NCBI GenBank assembly: GCA_031761875.1
Contig: CP134492.1
Location: 4,216,001 to 4,280,000 of the forward strand
Direction of reading: 5' to 3'
DNA length: 64,000 bases
DNA from: Bacillaceae bacterium IKA-2
GTDB taxonomy: Bacteria; Bacillota; Bacilli; Bacillales; Anaerobacillaceae
Positions 46,001-55,503 of this stretch are shown here, piece by piece. The notes under the pieces were generated by a model, which was not told the origin of the DNA, did no database searches, and was given only the letters and a program-made list of their open reading frames with translations. A program made the translations under genes and the position numbers. Each line of letters starts with the position of its first letter. The first letter of the stretch is position 1.

Positions 46001-49000
46001 CCTTGCGATAGGGCGAGTTATATAAAACATGACCAGCCAAAATTTGAAACCCTTTGGCTTCTCGATGTGTCAAATGTAAATTTCGGAGTTCAATCTCTGC
46101 ACGGTTCCATGCTAGTTGAAATGTTCGTTCAACCGCTTGCTCGGGAGCGAATCTAGTTACAATATCAATTGCCTCTTCCCCGGTATTGGCCACAGCTGTA
46201 ACTGCTACTAATTGCACTTGTTCTCCAGGTTCAACAGTGACACGATGCCTCATCACAAAAGCCGGATCGGCAACAGAACCTACTTTTTCTCTTAGGTGAG
46301 ACCTAAGTCCCTGTGGATTAGCAAGATTATGGCCACGACCAATGAAACTTGCCCTATCCGTCTCATACTCCGCTGAACCAAGTGTATGACCTTCTATCAT
46401 AAGAGAATGCGCTGCCCATAGTGTTTTATCCTTTGCTTCTCGAGGTCTTCGTCCAGCTACTAGACATCCTGATTCTGCATCAAAAGAGGTTCGAATGAAC
46501 AACTTGCTGAAAGCAGGGTGTGCATCATCAGCAATCGGATCAGCCAAAGCCAGCTCAACAAAAGTTGTAACCTCTAAAACTTTCCGTTCCTCACTAAGAT
46601 TCGTTAGTGAGATACGCCTAATTTCAGCATCCCACTCCGGTGACACAGATATTTCCATTGTTGTCTGCACATCTCCATCATTACGAAGAAAGGTTGCCTT
46701 GTCTAATCCAAATTGAACACGCTGTTCATTAGCTTCCACTCGGCAAGGGTGATATGACGGGGACCAAATCTTCCCTTTCGAAATATCATGTATATAGACG
46801 TAGCTACCCCAAGGCTCAATGACTGGATCTTCCAGCCACCTCGATACCGATAATCCTTGAAAACGACTCATTCCACTACCGCTATTCGTGACTACTGTTG
46901 TAAATTTGCCATTTGAAAGGATACATACCTCTGGAGTTCTAGTATCTAAAGATTGATACTCTCGCATTGAGACATTATTTTTACCGGGCTCAATATAACG
47001 CTTATGAATACGGGTAAGCGCTGGGTGATCGATCGTTTTAACCCTTTTTGGAACTCGTTCTTGAAGCAAAAGTTCCGCTGAACGCACCTGTTTATTGCGG
47101 TGAAAACGTTCATACATCGTTTTCGGCAATAGTAAATTAGCAAGTGTTAACATACTCATTCCTTGATGGTGGGCCATATAACTTCTTATCGTGACGTGCT
47201 TCTTATCTTTTGGTAACCGTTCTTGAGTAAAATCGATGGCCTCAAAAAATCCGTATTTTCCTCTACCATTTAGTTTCTCTATTTTTTTCAAGGCATCTAG
47301 TCCTTCGCGTTTAGCAAAGGGTAATGCCAAAATTGTTGCATAAGGAGCTACAACCAAGTCTTGCTCAAGCCCTCTTTTAAAACCAAGGCCCGGAACTCCA
47401 AATGCCTGGTATTGATAATTCATCTGATAATCAAACGCGTAATATCCTGATTCAGAAATGCCAAACGGTACTCCGCGTTGCTCGGCATAATCAATTTGCC
47501 TACTGACAACAGCCTTATAAGTAGTATCCCATAAGGTATTTTTGTAAGTACGCATAAATAACCATGGCATTAAGTATTCAAACATTGTCCCCGACCATGA
47601 TAGCAATAAAGGTTTTTTATCTACCTTTGTCATTGTTCTGCCTAATGCATTCCAGTGGGATACAGACACTTGCCCTAGAGCAATTGCAACAAAGCTTGTC
47701 TGCCTTGCCTCAGAAGCCATCAAATCATAAAGGACCTCATCATGCTTCCGCCGTTCAACGTTATAACCTAGGTAAAATAATTTAGCTTTATCGTTATATA
47801 AAGGACGAAAATCTATTTCTTGAATTAAATTGTCAAAGCGACCTAACAACTGTTCTCCTCTACCAAACCACCTTTTCTGAACTTTTTTCTCGCTATTTTT
47901 ACTTATCTTAGATGGTGCAAGCTCCTCTGAAAAAGCAATATGGAGGGATTCTTTCTGTCCCCCACCCTTTTTATGACTTTTCTCAGTTCTTTCTTCATAC
48001 AATTGAAGCCATTCAGAAAGACCCTCTTTTGCAGTAATTAAACAGACAGCAAAATTACCTGAGTCAACTGATGAAACATACATTGGATGTAACGGTTTTA
48101 ACGTTACCGTGTCATACCAATTATATAAATGGCCATTCCATTTTTCCATTTTCTCAATCGTATCAAGTGTGCGTTCTAATCTTTCTATTAACCCTGATGT
48201 TTCAATAAATTGAAAATCTCTAGCAGCTAAAGTACAAGTTAAATACAACCCAATATTTGTCGGTGAAGTACGATGAGCTATTCCATTAGCCGGCTCAAAT
48301 TGTACGTTATCAGGTGGAAGCCAATTGTCCTCTTCGGTAACATAATCTTCATAAAAAGACCAAATTTCTAAAGATAACTTTCTCAAATCTTCCTGTTCAG
48401 TATTAGAAAATTTAACATCATCTTTACGTAAAGGCTGGTCTAACCAATTAATAACTAATGGCGTCAAAAACCAGATAGCACTTAAAAAAATAGCAACCGC
48501 TAAGATTACTTCGTTTCCTAACATGACAGCTGCCGCCAAGAAAAGAGCCACGAGAGCAAATCCACCAAACATTCCATACAAAATTGGTGTTTTATTTTGG
48601 TTACCATTACGTTCCACATCAGCCGCTGGAACCCACTCTAGTAGGAGTCGTTTTGAGAAAGCTAGCCGATATAACGTTCGGATAATAGCATCCAACAAAA
48701 GAGCACTCTGAAAAGGTAATGTTAAAATTGACAGCATTATCTGAATCCCTGTATAACTGATACTCTGTGGCTGTAAAAATACCGCTTTAAGATTTAAGAT
48801 TTGACGAATTACGGGAATAAATAGTGTCGCAAACACAAACACAAACCAATTGATTGGATTGCCAGGTAGCGCTGTCATAGCCAGTATCAAGATCGCAAAA
48901 AGTACAGGTGGAAGTAGACTGCGGCGCAAATTATCAATAATTTGCCAACGAGTTAGGATAGACAAATCAACAGGAACTATCTCTCCCTGACGATTTTTTG

Positions 49001-51296
49001 CTTTCGGTAAAAGCCACAATAACAACTGCCAATCTCCGCGGACCCAGCGGTGCAAACGTTTCTGATAAGCACTAAAACGAGCAGGATGATCATCAATAAG
49101 CTCAATGTCTGATAGTAAACCAGCACGCAAAAAACCACCTTCTAGCAGATCATGACTTAATAAACGATTATCAGGTATACGCTCGCACAAAACTTTATAA
49201 AAAGTTTCGACATCAAAAATTCCTTTGCCGGTGAAAATACCTTGTCCTAATCCATCTTGATAAGGATCTGAGACAGCAAAAGCATATGGATCGATTCCAG
49301 GGTCATTAGACCATAAACTTGCAAATCGAGATTTCATTGCCGCCTCATGACTCATCGCAATCCTAGGTTGAAAAACACCATAACCTTCTATTACTCTTGT
49401 CTGAGCAGCGTTTAGCCTCGGTCTATTAAAAGGCAAATGGATTGTTGCGATCATCCTCTGAGCGCTTTCTAAAGGAAGCTGAGTATCAGCATCAAGTGTA
49501 ATGATATAGCCAATCTGATCAAGAAATGATTGATCTCCTTCGATTACGTTATAGCTAGTATTCTGATGCCCTTTTAATAGCTCAACAAATTCTACTAATT
49601 TACCGCGTTTTCTTTCCCATCCCATCCAGACTTTCTCTAAAGAATTCCACAGTCTTTTGCGCTGGAATAAATAAAAAGCATTATCTGGGTACGTAAGATT
49701 TAAACGTTTAATTCCGTTGATAGCAGCCTCTAAAACAACTTGGTCCTCTTTCTGAGTCTCTTTATCACCATCTTTAAAATCTCCTAGTAGCGCAAAATGA
49801 AGATTTTTATCTCGGTTCGCTAAGTAATGTAACTCGAGGCGGTCAAGAATTTCCTCAACTTCCTCACTCGCAGACCAAATAACAGGAATTACAACCATTG
49901 TCGCAGCTTCATTTGGAATTCCTCTTGAAAAATCATATCTTAAAAGCGGTACAGGACGTTTTATTCTTTCAATCAACCAATGAACTGCCGAAACGCTCCA
50001 TTCTATCGCAGGTAATAGCAGCACAATTGCGATTACTATCCATTCAAACGGTGTCATGATTCGGTTCCAACCGATAAAGGCAGCAAAACCTGCGATAGTA
50101 ATAAGCATGAAAACTGTTAACATGTTAAAATACACTCCTGTTACACGTCGCAGAAGGCTTGTTTCGGGTAATGATCTTGGTTTTCCACACGATTTCAGGT
50201 TTTGTCTTAGCGCTTGAATCCCTTCAGGCTCCAACAAATAGTAGGAGACAAAAGCTTGACGTGGTAAGTCCCCAGTTTCCCCCTCAGATAAATTGTCTGC
50301 AAACAGGTTCGTTAATTCAATAGCTTGCGTTGCGATTAAGTTTTCCGGTAAGCGTAAGCGCTTTGAAAGTTTCTCAGTCTGCCTACGGAGGGTTTCCCTA
50401 CTAGAAAAATCCATTTTTTGATAACAACCAGTTCTCTCTTTACGAAGTGTTTGTTCAACAATGCAAATTTCTTCAAATGTCTCACTCCAATCCCAACGAG
50501 AAAGATCCCTTAAGCTAGTAATAAGGTTACCTGTTGTCACTTGATAATTTGCTTGCAGTTGGTACTCATAAGATAAAATGTGATCTAAACTCTCCGGTCC
50601 ATTTTCCAATTTACAAATTAACCATTCACCAACGGTCGGTGAATAATCAGCCCGCTCCCTGAGATGTTTAACTAAATGAACAATCATCGGACCAGAAAGG
50701 GGCATTTCTTGTCCCGACTCTTCTAGTAGCTGTTTTAGCTTTTCAGGAGTTATATTTGCTGTCTCTATTCCAGAAAGTAGCTCTTCAACTTGTGTACATA
50801 CCTGATGACGTTCCTTAATAACGTCAATTACTTCAGCTATTTTAAAGATTATCGAGACGCGCATCATTAGTGGCATTGCCCACGCTTCCGCTAATGTCAA
50901 GACTGATACTTCCTGATAGGATTGAATATAAGAAATAAAGTTGTCTTTTTTTAATTGTCCATCAGTTAACTTAAAATAATCATTACAGATAGATAAAATT
51001 CTCGATTCTCCTTCTTTATTGATATGAGGCAAAGAATTTACAAAATTTTTCGTTAGTTCCTGTTTGATCACTAACATTTGCGATTCTATAAACTCAGCAT
51101 TATCTAACAACCACTCTTCAGCAGGTTGTGAACATGAAGTCTTTTTTTCATGTAACAACTTAACAAATTCACGTAATTTATGACTGTTTAAATCATTATT
51201 CTTCCAAAATTGTTTCGAAGGTTTACGACTAACGAACGGATCATCTTTTAATGCACTATTATGAGCCTGTTCTTCTAGTTTTTCCATAAAAATCAT
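43053..51296 (-). CDS. Cyclic beta-1,2-glucan synthase (NdvB/Cgs-like)
   Basis: Giant membrane enzyme of 2747 residues. Domains in order: helical N-terminal region (1-380); two membrane segments (about 385-450); a GT84-type glycosyltransferase with the acidic motif ITLDADTQLPLES near 600 and a HRWVRGDWQ (R/QxxRW-like) near 749; several membrane segments (about 785-960); a glucoamylase-like/GH189-type region in the middle, which in Cgs performs cyclisation; then GH94 phosphorylase-type domains with the catalytic aspartate in GVGDWNDGMN near 2423. In Rhizobium and Brucella such proteins make periplasmic cyclic glucans from UDP-glucose. GGGGGAAATAAA precedes ATG. All motifs seem intact; whether the product is cyclic or linear here is unknown. 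Confidence 0.88.
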   Translation of the reverse strand: MIFMEKLEEQAHNSALKDDPFVSRKPSKQFWKNNDLNSHKLREFVKLLHEKKTSCSQPAEEWLLDNAEFIESQMLVIKQELTKNFVNSLPHINKEGESRILSICNDYFKLTDGQLKKDNFISYIQSYQEVSVLTLAEAWAMPLMMRVSIIFKIAEVIDVIKERHQVCTQVEELLSGIETANITPEKLKQLLEESGQEMPLSGPMIVHLVKHLRERADYSPTVGEWLICKLENGPESLDHILSYEYQLQANYQVTTGNLITSLRDLSRWDWSETFEEICIVEQTLRKERTGCYQKMDFSSRETLRRQTEKLSKRLRLPENLIATQAIELTNLFADNLSEGETGDLPRQAFVSYYLLEPEGIQALRQNLKSCGKPRSLPETSLLRRVTGVYFNMLTVFMLITIAGFAAFIGWNRIMTPFEWIVIAIVLLLPAIEWSVSAVHWLIERIKRPVPLLRYDFSRGIPNEAATMVVIPVIWSASEEVEEILDRLELHYLANRDKNLHFALLGDFKDGDKETQKEDQVVLEAAINGIKRLNLTYPDNAFYLFQRKRLWNSLEKVWMGWERKRGKLVEFVELLKGHQNTSYNVIEGDQSFLDQIGYIITLDADTQLPLESAQRMIATIHLPFNRPRLNAAQTRVIEGYGVFQPRIAMSHEAAMKSRFASLWSNDPGIDPYAFAVSDPYQDGLGQGIFTGKGIFDVETFYKVLCERIPDNRLLSHDLLEGGFLRAGLLSDIELIDDHPARFSAYQKRLHRWVRGDWQLLLWLLPKAKNRQGEIVPVDLSILTRWQIIDNLRRSLLPPVLFAILILAMTALPGNPINWFVFVFATLFIPVIRQILNLKAVFLQPQSISYTGIQIMLSILTLPFQSALLLDAIIRTLYRLAFSKRLLLEWVPAADVERNGNQNKTPILYGMFGGFALVALFLAAAVMLGNEVILAVAIFLSAIWFLTPLVINWLDQPLRKDDVKFSNTEQEDLRKLSLEIWSFYEDYVTEEDNWLPPDNVQFEPANGIAHRTSPTNIGLYLTCTLAARDFQFIETSGLIERLERTLDTIEKMEKWNGHLYNWYDTVTLKPLHPMYVSSVDSGNFAVCLITAKEGLSEWLQLYEERTEKSHKKGGGQKESLHIAFSEELAPSKISKNSEKKVQKRWFGRGEQLLGRFDNLIQEIDFRPLYNDKAKLFYLGYNVERRKHDEVLYDLMASEARQTSFVAIALGQVSVSHWNALGRTMTKVDKKPLLLSWSGTMFEYLMPWLFMRTYKNTLWDTTYKAVVSRQIDYAEQRGVPFGISESGYYAFDYQMNYQYQAFGVPGLGFKRGLEQDLVVAPYATILALPFAKREGLDALKKIEKLNGRGKYGFFEAIDFTQERLPKDKKHVTIRSYMAHHQGMSMLTLANLLLPKTMYERFHRNKQVRSAELLLQERVPKRVKTIDHPALTRIHKRYIEPGKNNVSMREYQSLDTRTPEVCILSNGKFTTVVTNSGSGMSRFQGLSVSRWLEDPVIEPWGSYVYIHDISKGKIWSPSYHPCRVEANEQRVQFGLDKATFLRNDGDVQTTMEISVSPEWDAEIRRISLTNLSEERKVLEVTTFVELALADPIADDAHPAFSKLFIRTSFDAESGCLVAGRRPREAKDKTLWAAHSLMIEGHTLGSAEYETDRASFIGRGHNLANPQGLRSHLREKVGSVADPAFVMRHRVTVEPGEQVQLVAVTAVANTGEEAIDIVTRFAPEQAVERTFQLAWNRAEIELRNLHLTHREAKGFQILAGHVLYNSPYRKERQNNIITNQKGQSSLWAYGVSGDRPVVLVRIDNHNHLPFVVSLLTGHEYLRRLGILFDLVVLNESEEGYQQNLQEALQRAAEQGVDRFGEGVSGVYVVSASQLPESDKALLETIARTVFRAGGPSLYAQMRLPKSENEEPLPELLIPEPTSEKYSTSSASAEEEENPQDWLYFNGWGGFSQNGKEYFIQIKNGNHLPAPWINVIANPKFGCLVSELGTGYTWWRNSRECKLTPWSNDPVLDRPGETGYLRDEVSGEVWSLAPSTAHSKSAYKVTHGRGYTRFNHQRNGIKHETTIYVPLEDPVKIIRIKLDNKTSKQRRISLTYYAEWVLGVQRQTNAPYIVTEWLKSANILTAKNTYQETFREATAFLGIFSGIDNQLDQKLTLSWTGDRNEFIGRNGSMENPAALKRVQLSGRTGSCYSSCGAIQKQITIEPGDEQIVYVLLGCDQSDEGVSSLAKKYSQISVCEQALEEVINFWNRHLDQINVSTPSPETDILLNGWLLYQSLACRLWARSAFYQSGGAYGFRDQLQDSLALLHTLPEVMREQIIRHASHQYLEGDVQHWWHEETERGIRTLFSDDLLWLPYCTSRYIEHTGDKIILKEIAPYLESEPLREGEHERYEPIVHSTETGTVYEHCLRAIDKALGRIGEHGLPLIGVGDWNDGMNLVGAEGRGESVWLGWFICDVLKRFSLLCIEQGDPDKAAHYLQVRDKMMVALNEHGWDGQWYRRAFTDSGQWLGSIQNEECRIDAIAQSWSVISGAAPKERALQAMRSFDRELVDRDLSVVRLLTPAFDRTEPSPGYIQGYPPGIRENGAQYTHGVIWGIVAWCELGEGDKALEMFRMLNPMTHTRTDQEVRKYIGEPYVMAADVYTAEPHEGQAGWTWYTGASSWMYQAGIESILGIRRRGKKLFVDPCIPSDWPGFTISYRFGETLYLITVKNQSSNRKGVKQLIVDGNEVFFSEEGAYVLLEDNKIDHNVEVVL

Positions 51297-51629
51297 TTTA
51301 TTTCCCCCAAAGGTGTCTTTTAGTTAGAGTCTATAAAATGATTTTCTCTATTAGGGTCAATAATTATTCATGAACCTTCATTTACTAACAGCCAATTAAC
51401 CTCTTAACATGCCTTGATAACAGCTTTTTTAGGGGATTATAAAAATTTACGACTAGATATAACTATTAGGAATTATTTGAAATGAATTCTCCCGAAATGT
51501 CCTGAAATAAAAAAGACACTCTGAGAAGTTTGATCTCAGTGCGAATGTTCGTCTATCATTTTTTTATCATAAAAATTAACGTTGTCCTAGACATTTCTAT
51601 AAATTCTCGTTGCTGCTAGGGACCAATTG
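51297..51629. other. Gap upstream of the glucan synthase gene with a thioesterase terminator
   Basis: Promoter space of the glucan synthase (51297-51500; no clear promoter chosen). At 51507-51543 the minus strand has CACTGAGA-TCAAACT-TCTCAGAGTG followed by six T, the terminator of the thioesterase gene. No gene seen. Confidence 0.65.
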
Positions 51630-52001
51630 CTAGCAGTTAGCAAAAATCCCAGTCGCCTTAGCAACTAAAGTCCCTGCATCGTCATAAATGAGACAGTCGG
51701 CATGTGTTAATGTTCTGCCTATCTTAATTACTTCTGCATCAGCCACTAAACTTTTCCCTGTTGCTCCTTTTAAAAAGGTAACTTTAAGATCGACAGTTAC
51801 AACTTTTTGTTGGCCACTACCATCTGACTGTAATGTATTACCCATAGCGACATCTGCTAAAGAAGAAATAATTCCACCATGAACCATCCCCAAGCTATTT
51901 ATGAACAAAGCTTTAATAGGTAATGTTACTTTTACAGATTTTGGGCTCGTTCGTTCATATTGAAATCCTAAAAATTCATCAAAAGGTTGTTGAATAAACA
52001 A
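51630..52001 (-). CDS. PaaI-family hotdog thioesterase
   Basis: A 123-residue hotdog-fold thioesterase; NSLGMVHGGIISSLADVAMG (about 35-54) holds the active-site region, followed by VVTVDLKVTFLKGA. It likely hydrolyses an acyl- or aryl-CoA; substrate unknown. The start is TTG at 52001 with GGGGGAGAG five bases upstream. Confidence 0.85.
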   Translation of the reverse strand: MFIQQPFDEFLGFQYERTSPKSVKVTLPIKALFINSLGMVHGGIISSLADVAMGNTLQSDGSGQQKVVTVDLKVTFLKGATGKSLVADAEVIKIGRTLTHADCLIYDDAGTLVAKATGIFANC

Positions 52002-52026
52002 ATTATCTCTCCCCCGATCTGTTCTG

Positions 52027-52173
52027 TTAGACTGGAAACCCCCACAAAGAACGACATTTTAAATAGTTCGTTTCTAGGAAAATTGGTCCTTTTTTTAGAG
52101 ACATCTCAAAATCTTCCGCTGATAATGGCTTCGAAAAAAAATAGCCTTGTCCAAAATCACACTTGTCAATCAA
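52027..52173 (-). pseudogene. C-terminal fragment of an EAL-domain c-di-GMP phosphodiesterase
   Basis: The minus strand encodes DKCDFGQGYFFSKPLSAEDF, the conserved C-terminal strand of EAL domains, then runs to TAA at 52027. Everything upstream (the rest of the EAL domain) is gone; the transporter stop at 52174-52176 is immediately before it in the same frame, so the junction is a deletion or rearrangement point. Non-functional. Confidence 0.8.
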
Positions 52174-53130
52174 TCAGCTACTGCGCACACGACTTTTCCG
52201 TTTAATTAACACACTGTCAACATACCCAGTTCCAAATAGGACACCTAAAACGATAAGCATAAAACCTAGTATTTGAGTCAAAATAATTTGTTCACCAAGG
52301 AATAAATACGCCCCTATTAAAGCAAAAAATGGTATAAGGTTATTAAAAACAGCTGTCTGACCAGCACCTATTTCATGAATAGCGGTATTGTATAAAATGT
52401 GACCGAGACCAGTTGCAAAAATTGCTGAGACTAAAAAAACAATCCATACCCAGACCGTCCCTTTGCTTAACTCCGTCATCCCTTGAGGCTCAACAAAAAA
52501 ACTCAGTCCTAATAATAAGACCGATCCTACCAATAGCATTACTGCAGTCATTTGCTTAGTGGATAATGTAGAACTAAGCTTTTTAATAATAATAAAACTA
52601 AATACCTGTGAAATCATTGAGATAAAAACAAATATATCTCCTCTAGATATTGAGCCCAATCCTCCACTATTCTGTAAAACGACGATTGCGACTCCAGAAA
52701 AACCCAAGCCAATCCCTAACAAACGAAGCATAGTTAACCTATCATGTAGAAAAGCAATCGCCAAAATAGAAGTAGCAATTGGACTTAATCCTAATATTAA
52801 CGCCGCATTTGTTGCTGTTGTTTCCACTAAACCTAATGCTAAAAAAGCATGATGTCCTAATTGACCCAATATTGCTGCTAAAAAAATATAAGTGCACTCT
52901 TTTTTCGTTAATTTCCGTAAATCACGGAGAAAATATAAAATGATAATCGTGACAATTCCAGCCACCAAAATTCGAAAAGCTTGCATCGTTACTGGAGGGA
53001 AATACTCTATTAAAAATTTAATAGCTACAACGTTTAAACCCCAGATGAACATGACACTAAGCAATATACTATATGTTGCTATCCGTGACAGTTTGATCGC
53101 CTCTTCCTCAAACAACTCTTTTGATAGCAT
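52174..53130 (-). CDS. EamA/DMT-family transporter
   Basis: A 318-residue transporter with ten membrane segments: VMFIWGLNVVAIKFLIEYFP in TM1 and LYNTAIHEIGAGQTAVFNNL in TM8-9 show the two EamA repeats. Substrate unknown. The start is uncertain: the ATG at 53130 has AAGGT almost touching it, and a downstream start is possible. The last residues, KRKSRVRSS, abut the EAL fragment and may be altered by that junction. Confidence 0.8.
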   Translation of the reverse strand: MLSKELFEEEAIKLSRIATYSILLSVMFIWGLNVVAIKFLIEYFPPVTMQAFRILVAGIVTIIILYFLRDLRKLTKKECTYIFLAAILGQLGHHAFLALGLVETTATNAALILGLSPIATSILAIAFLHDRLTMLRLLGIGLGFSGVAIVVLQNSGGLGSISRGDIFVFISMISQVFSFIIIKKLSSTLSTKQMTAVMLLVGSVLLLGLSFFVEPQGMTELSKGTVWVWIVFLVSAIFATGLGHILYNTAIHEIGAGQTAVFNNLIPFFALIGAYLFLGEQIILTQILGFMLIVLGVLFGTGYVDSVLIKRKSRVRSS

Positions 53131-53295
53131 ACCTTATTGGTATATATTTTCAAAAGAAAATTACTTAATTAGTTAACAAAATTAAAAACAGACAGTCCAA
53201 TTAATACTGTGCTATACTTTTTAAGCATTAAAAATTAAGGTAGATAGTCTACTTGTCACAGTTAACTATTAAACTATACATAATGAGGTGTTTAT

Positions 53296-53835
53296 ATGAA
53301 AGTTGTTGCACTAGTTGGTAGTACAAGGAAAAATTCATCGACACGTAAAGCAACAGAAATTGTTTTAAAAGAAGTCGAAAGACACGGCATGACCGTTGAA
53401 ATTATTCATTTTGCAGAAGTAAAACTGCCCATTTATGAGGGAGATTTAGACAAAGAGGACTATCCAGAAGTCGTCAAAGATTTTATTGAAAAAATAGCTA
53501 ATGCAGATGGAGTAATTCTTGCTTCCCCAGAATATCATGGGAGTGTTTCAGGTGTACTGAAAAATGCTCTTGATTATATCGGCGCAAGGGAAATGAGTGG
53601 CAAAATCACAGCCATTATCGGTACGGCTGGAAGCAACTTAGGTGCGGCAAATACAGTGAATACATTACACCAAATCTGCCGTAATCTTCATGCTTGGGCA
53701 CTTCCACAAAGCCCAACGATTCCTGCTGCTTATGAAGCATTTAACAAAGATGGCTCATTACGAGATGAAAAACTACAAGAGCGACTGGTAATATTAGGTA
53801 ATAAATTAGCTGAAGAGCTTAAACGACGGATTTAA
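53296..53835 (+). CDS. NADPH-dependent FMN reductase
   Basis: A 179-residue flavodoxin-fold reductase of the azoreductase/chromate-reductase type: phosphate loop VALVGSTRKNSSTRKA and ILASPEYHGSVSGVLKNALDYI binding FMN. It reduces flavins or quinones/azo dyes with NAD(P)H. AATGAGGTG precedes ATG; it ends at a perfect terminator. Confidence 0.9.
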   Translation: MKVVALVGSTRKNSSTRKATEIVLKEVERHGMTVEIIHFAEVKLPIYEGDLDKEDYPEVVKDFIEKIANADGVILASPEYHGSVSGVLKNALDYIGAREMSGKITAIIGTAGSNLGAANTVNTLHQICRNLHAWALPQSPTIPAAYEAFNKDGSLRDEKLQERLVILGNKLAEELKRRI

Positions 53836-53914
53836 AGAATTACCCAATTAAAACAAATATCGATACTCGAGCTAGACAACTTATTTAATAAAAACGTATA
53901 TACTATCTTATCTT

Positions 53915-53957
53915 GAAAGCGAAAAAGCGGCAAATGCCGCTTTTTCGCTTTTTTTTT
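53915..53957 (+). terminator. Terminator after the FMN reductase gene
   Basis: AAAGCGAAAAAGCGGC-AAAT-GCCGCTTTTTCGCTTT: perfect 16-bp stem followed by more T. Confidence 0.92.
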
Positions 53958-54025
53958 CGAGTTTCAGATTTCACTTCAATTAAGCCGACATCTTTAAACA
54001 ACGTCACACCTCAGCTAACGAACAA

Positions 54026-54814
54026 TCATTTATTAAGATAGTCAGCTGTTCGCTTTTCTAAAAATGCTGAAATTCCTTCTTTTCCTTCGTTACTATTAGC
54101 TCTAGTGGTGAGAAAGTCTGATTCGATTGCCATTTGTGATTCAAGTGTTTCTTGTAATGAATGATAAAATAATTTTTTTGTAGCTCCAAATGCATTCATT
54201 GGCCCATTAGCAAGATTTCTAGCTAACTCACTTGCTACATTCATTAACTCCTCTTCCGAAACTACTTGGTTTACAATACCCCATTCAGCTGCCTCTTTTG
54301 CAGTTAACATCCGATTCGTATACATTAACTCTAGGGCTCGTCTCACGCCAACAAGACGAGGTAAAAAGTAACTTCCTGAACCATCAGGTGTTAAGCCAAT
54401 TTTGTTATAACCCATAATGAAATTAGCTTTTTCCGAAGCAAATACGAGATCACATGCACACGCAAGACTCATCCCAGCTCCTGCTGCGACTCCATTAACT
54501 GCACCAATGACAGGTTTATTCATTTTTGCAAAATATGAAATTGCTTGATGTAAGTACGCAGTTACATGTTTTAAATGTGTGCTAATTTCTTCTCCTTCTT
54601 TAGCAAAACTTTTTAAATCGCCTCCTACTGAAAATTTATTTCCACTTCCAGTGATGATCACAGCACGAACTTCTTCACTTTCCGAACAAAAAATAGCTAC
54701 ATCCATCAATTCCTTTGCCAACTGTAAATTAATTGCATTTCCTACCTCTGGTCGGTTTAACGTGATCACTCCAACATGATTTTCAACTGATAAAACAACA
54801 AGATTATTTTCCAT
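54026..54814 (-). CDS. Enoyl-CoA hydratase/isomerase family protein
   Basis: A 262-residue crotonase-fold enzyme: oxyanion-hole segments NKFSVGGDLKSFA (about 60) and NGVAAGAGMSLACACDLVFA (about 107-126), then NKIGLTPDGSGSYFLPRLVG, where the aspartate resembles PaaG-type isomerases rather than the two glutamates of classical hydratases. The reaction is therefore uncertain. GGGGGAG precedes ATG. No neighbouring beta-oxidation genes. Confidence 0.85.
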   Translation of the reverse strand: MENNLVVLSVENHVGVITLNRPEVGNAINLQLAKELMDVAIFCSESEEVRAVIITGSGNKFSVGGDLKSFAKEGEEISTHLKHVTAYLHQAISYFAKMNKPVIGAVNGVAAGAGMSLACACDLVFASEKANFIMGYNKIGLTPDGSGSYFLPRLVGVRRALELMYTNRMLTAKEAAEWGIVNQVVSEEELMNVASELARNLANGPMNAFGATKKLFYHSLQETLESQMAIESDFLTTRANSNEGKEGISAFLEKRTADYLNK

Positions 54815-55159
54815 ATGTACTCCCCCTAGATAATATAAATACCTATCTATAGTTTAGCAGACTTTTAATTCATCCATTAACAAATTCTTCGAATTATTTT
54901 GAAAAGTTTTAAATTTCAATACATTCGCTACAAAGAGAAAAGCAAATCTCATATATTAAGCCATATTCTAGCACTTATCATATACCCAATAATTGCCATC
55001 GACAAGCTACAGGTTTTTTTCAGAGTAAACATACCGTTTAGGCTAATTGAGTCTATTTCATATCTTGAAAATCGATTAATTATTAGAATCCTAAACATAA
55101 CTTCATTCATTTCAGCAAAAAATAGAATGAACGTTACTTTGAAAGGAGCAAATTAGCTA
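54815..55159. other. 345-base gap without a convincing gene
   Basis: Contains an 85-codon TTG-initiated frame with no ribosome site that I do not accept. AAAGGAG at 55143-55149 belongs to the short gene that follows. Confidence 0.5.
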
Positions 55160-55282
55160 ATGAGTAAAAAATCTAAATCGAAACGTAATCCTCAAAAAGG
55201 AAGGGACGCCGTCCAACCGAATAATGGACGTGAGCGAATTACCATTTCTAAAGTACAAGGAGAACTTGAAGAAAAAAATTAA
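55160..55282 (+). CDS. Small basic hypothetical protein, 40 aa
   Basis: ATG at 55160 (AAAGGAG about 10 bases upstream) opens 40 codons: MSKKSKSKRNPQKGRDAVQP at the start and ERITISKVQGELEEKN at the end. A basic N-terminus and acidic C-terminus, no membrane segment. Family not recognised. The hairpin at 55300 follows immediately and may end the transcript. Confidence 0.5.
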   Translation: MSKKSKSKRNPQKGRDAVQPNNGRERITISKVQGELEEKN

Positions 55283-55299
55283 TAAACACCAACAAGAAA

Positions 55300-55335
55300 A
55301 GCTTCAGCGCCTTGGCGCTGAAGCTAGACAGACGA
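55300..55335. repeat. GCGC-type hairpin repeat, perfect copy
   Basis: AGCTTCAGCGCC-TT-GGCGCTGAAGCT is a perfect 12-bp inverted repeat, followed by AGACAGACGAG. It belongs to the same family as 1574, 14461 and 22443. A second hairpin, AAGAAGCAAT-TTATACT-ATTGCTTCT, follows at about 55366-55392. Confidence 0.7.
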
Positions 55336-55503
55336 GAAAATTATATGCTTTCTTAACCATGAACAAAGAAGCAATTTATACTATTGCTTCTCTGTTCTTT
55401 GAATATTCAAATGTGAACTAACCGACTACCAGCATCATCGCTGCTTTTAGTAACCGTCACCGTATTAATTTCTAGACACGCATTTGATTACAGCACTTCG
55501 GCT

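Noticed and set aside
54899-55156. 85-codon TTG-initiated frame before the 40-residue gene
   Set aside because: No ribosome site, Ile/Ser-rich composition typical of AT-rich non-coding DNA, no recognisable motif.
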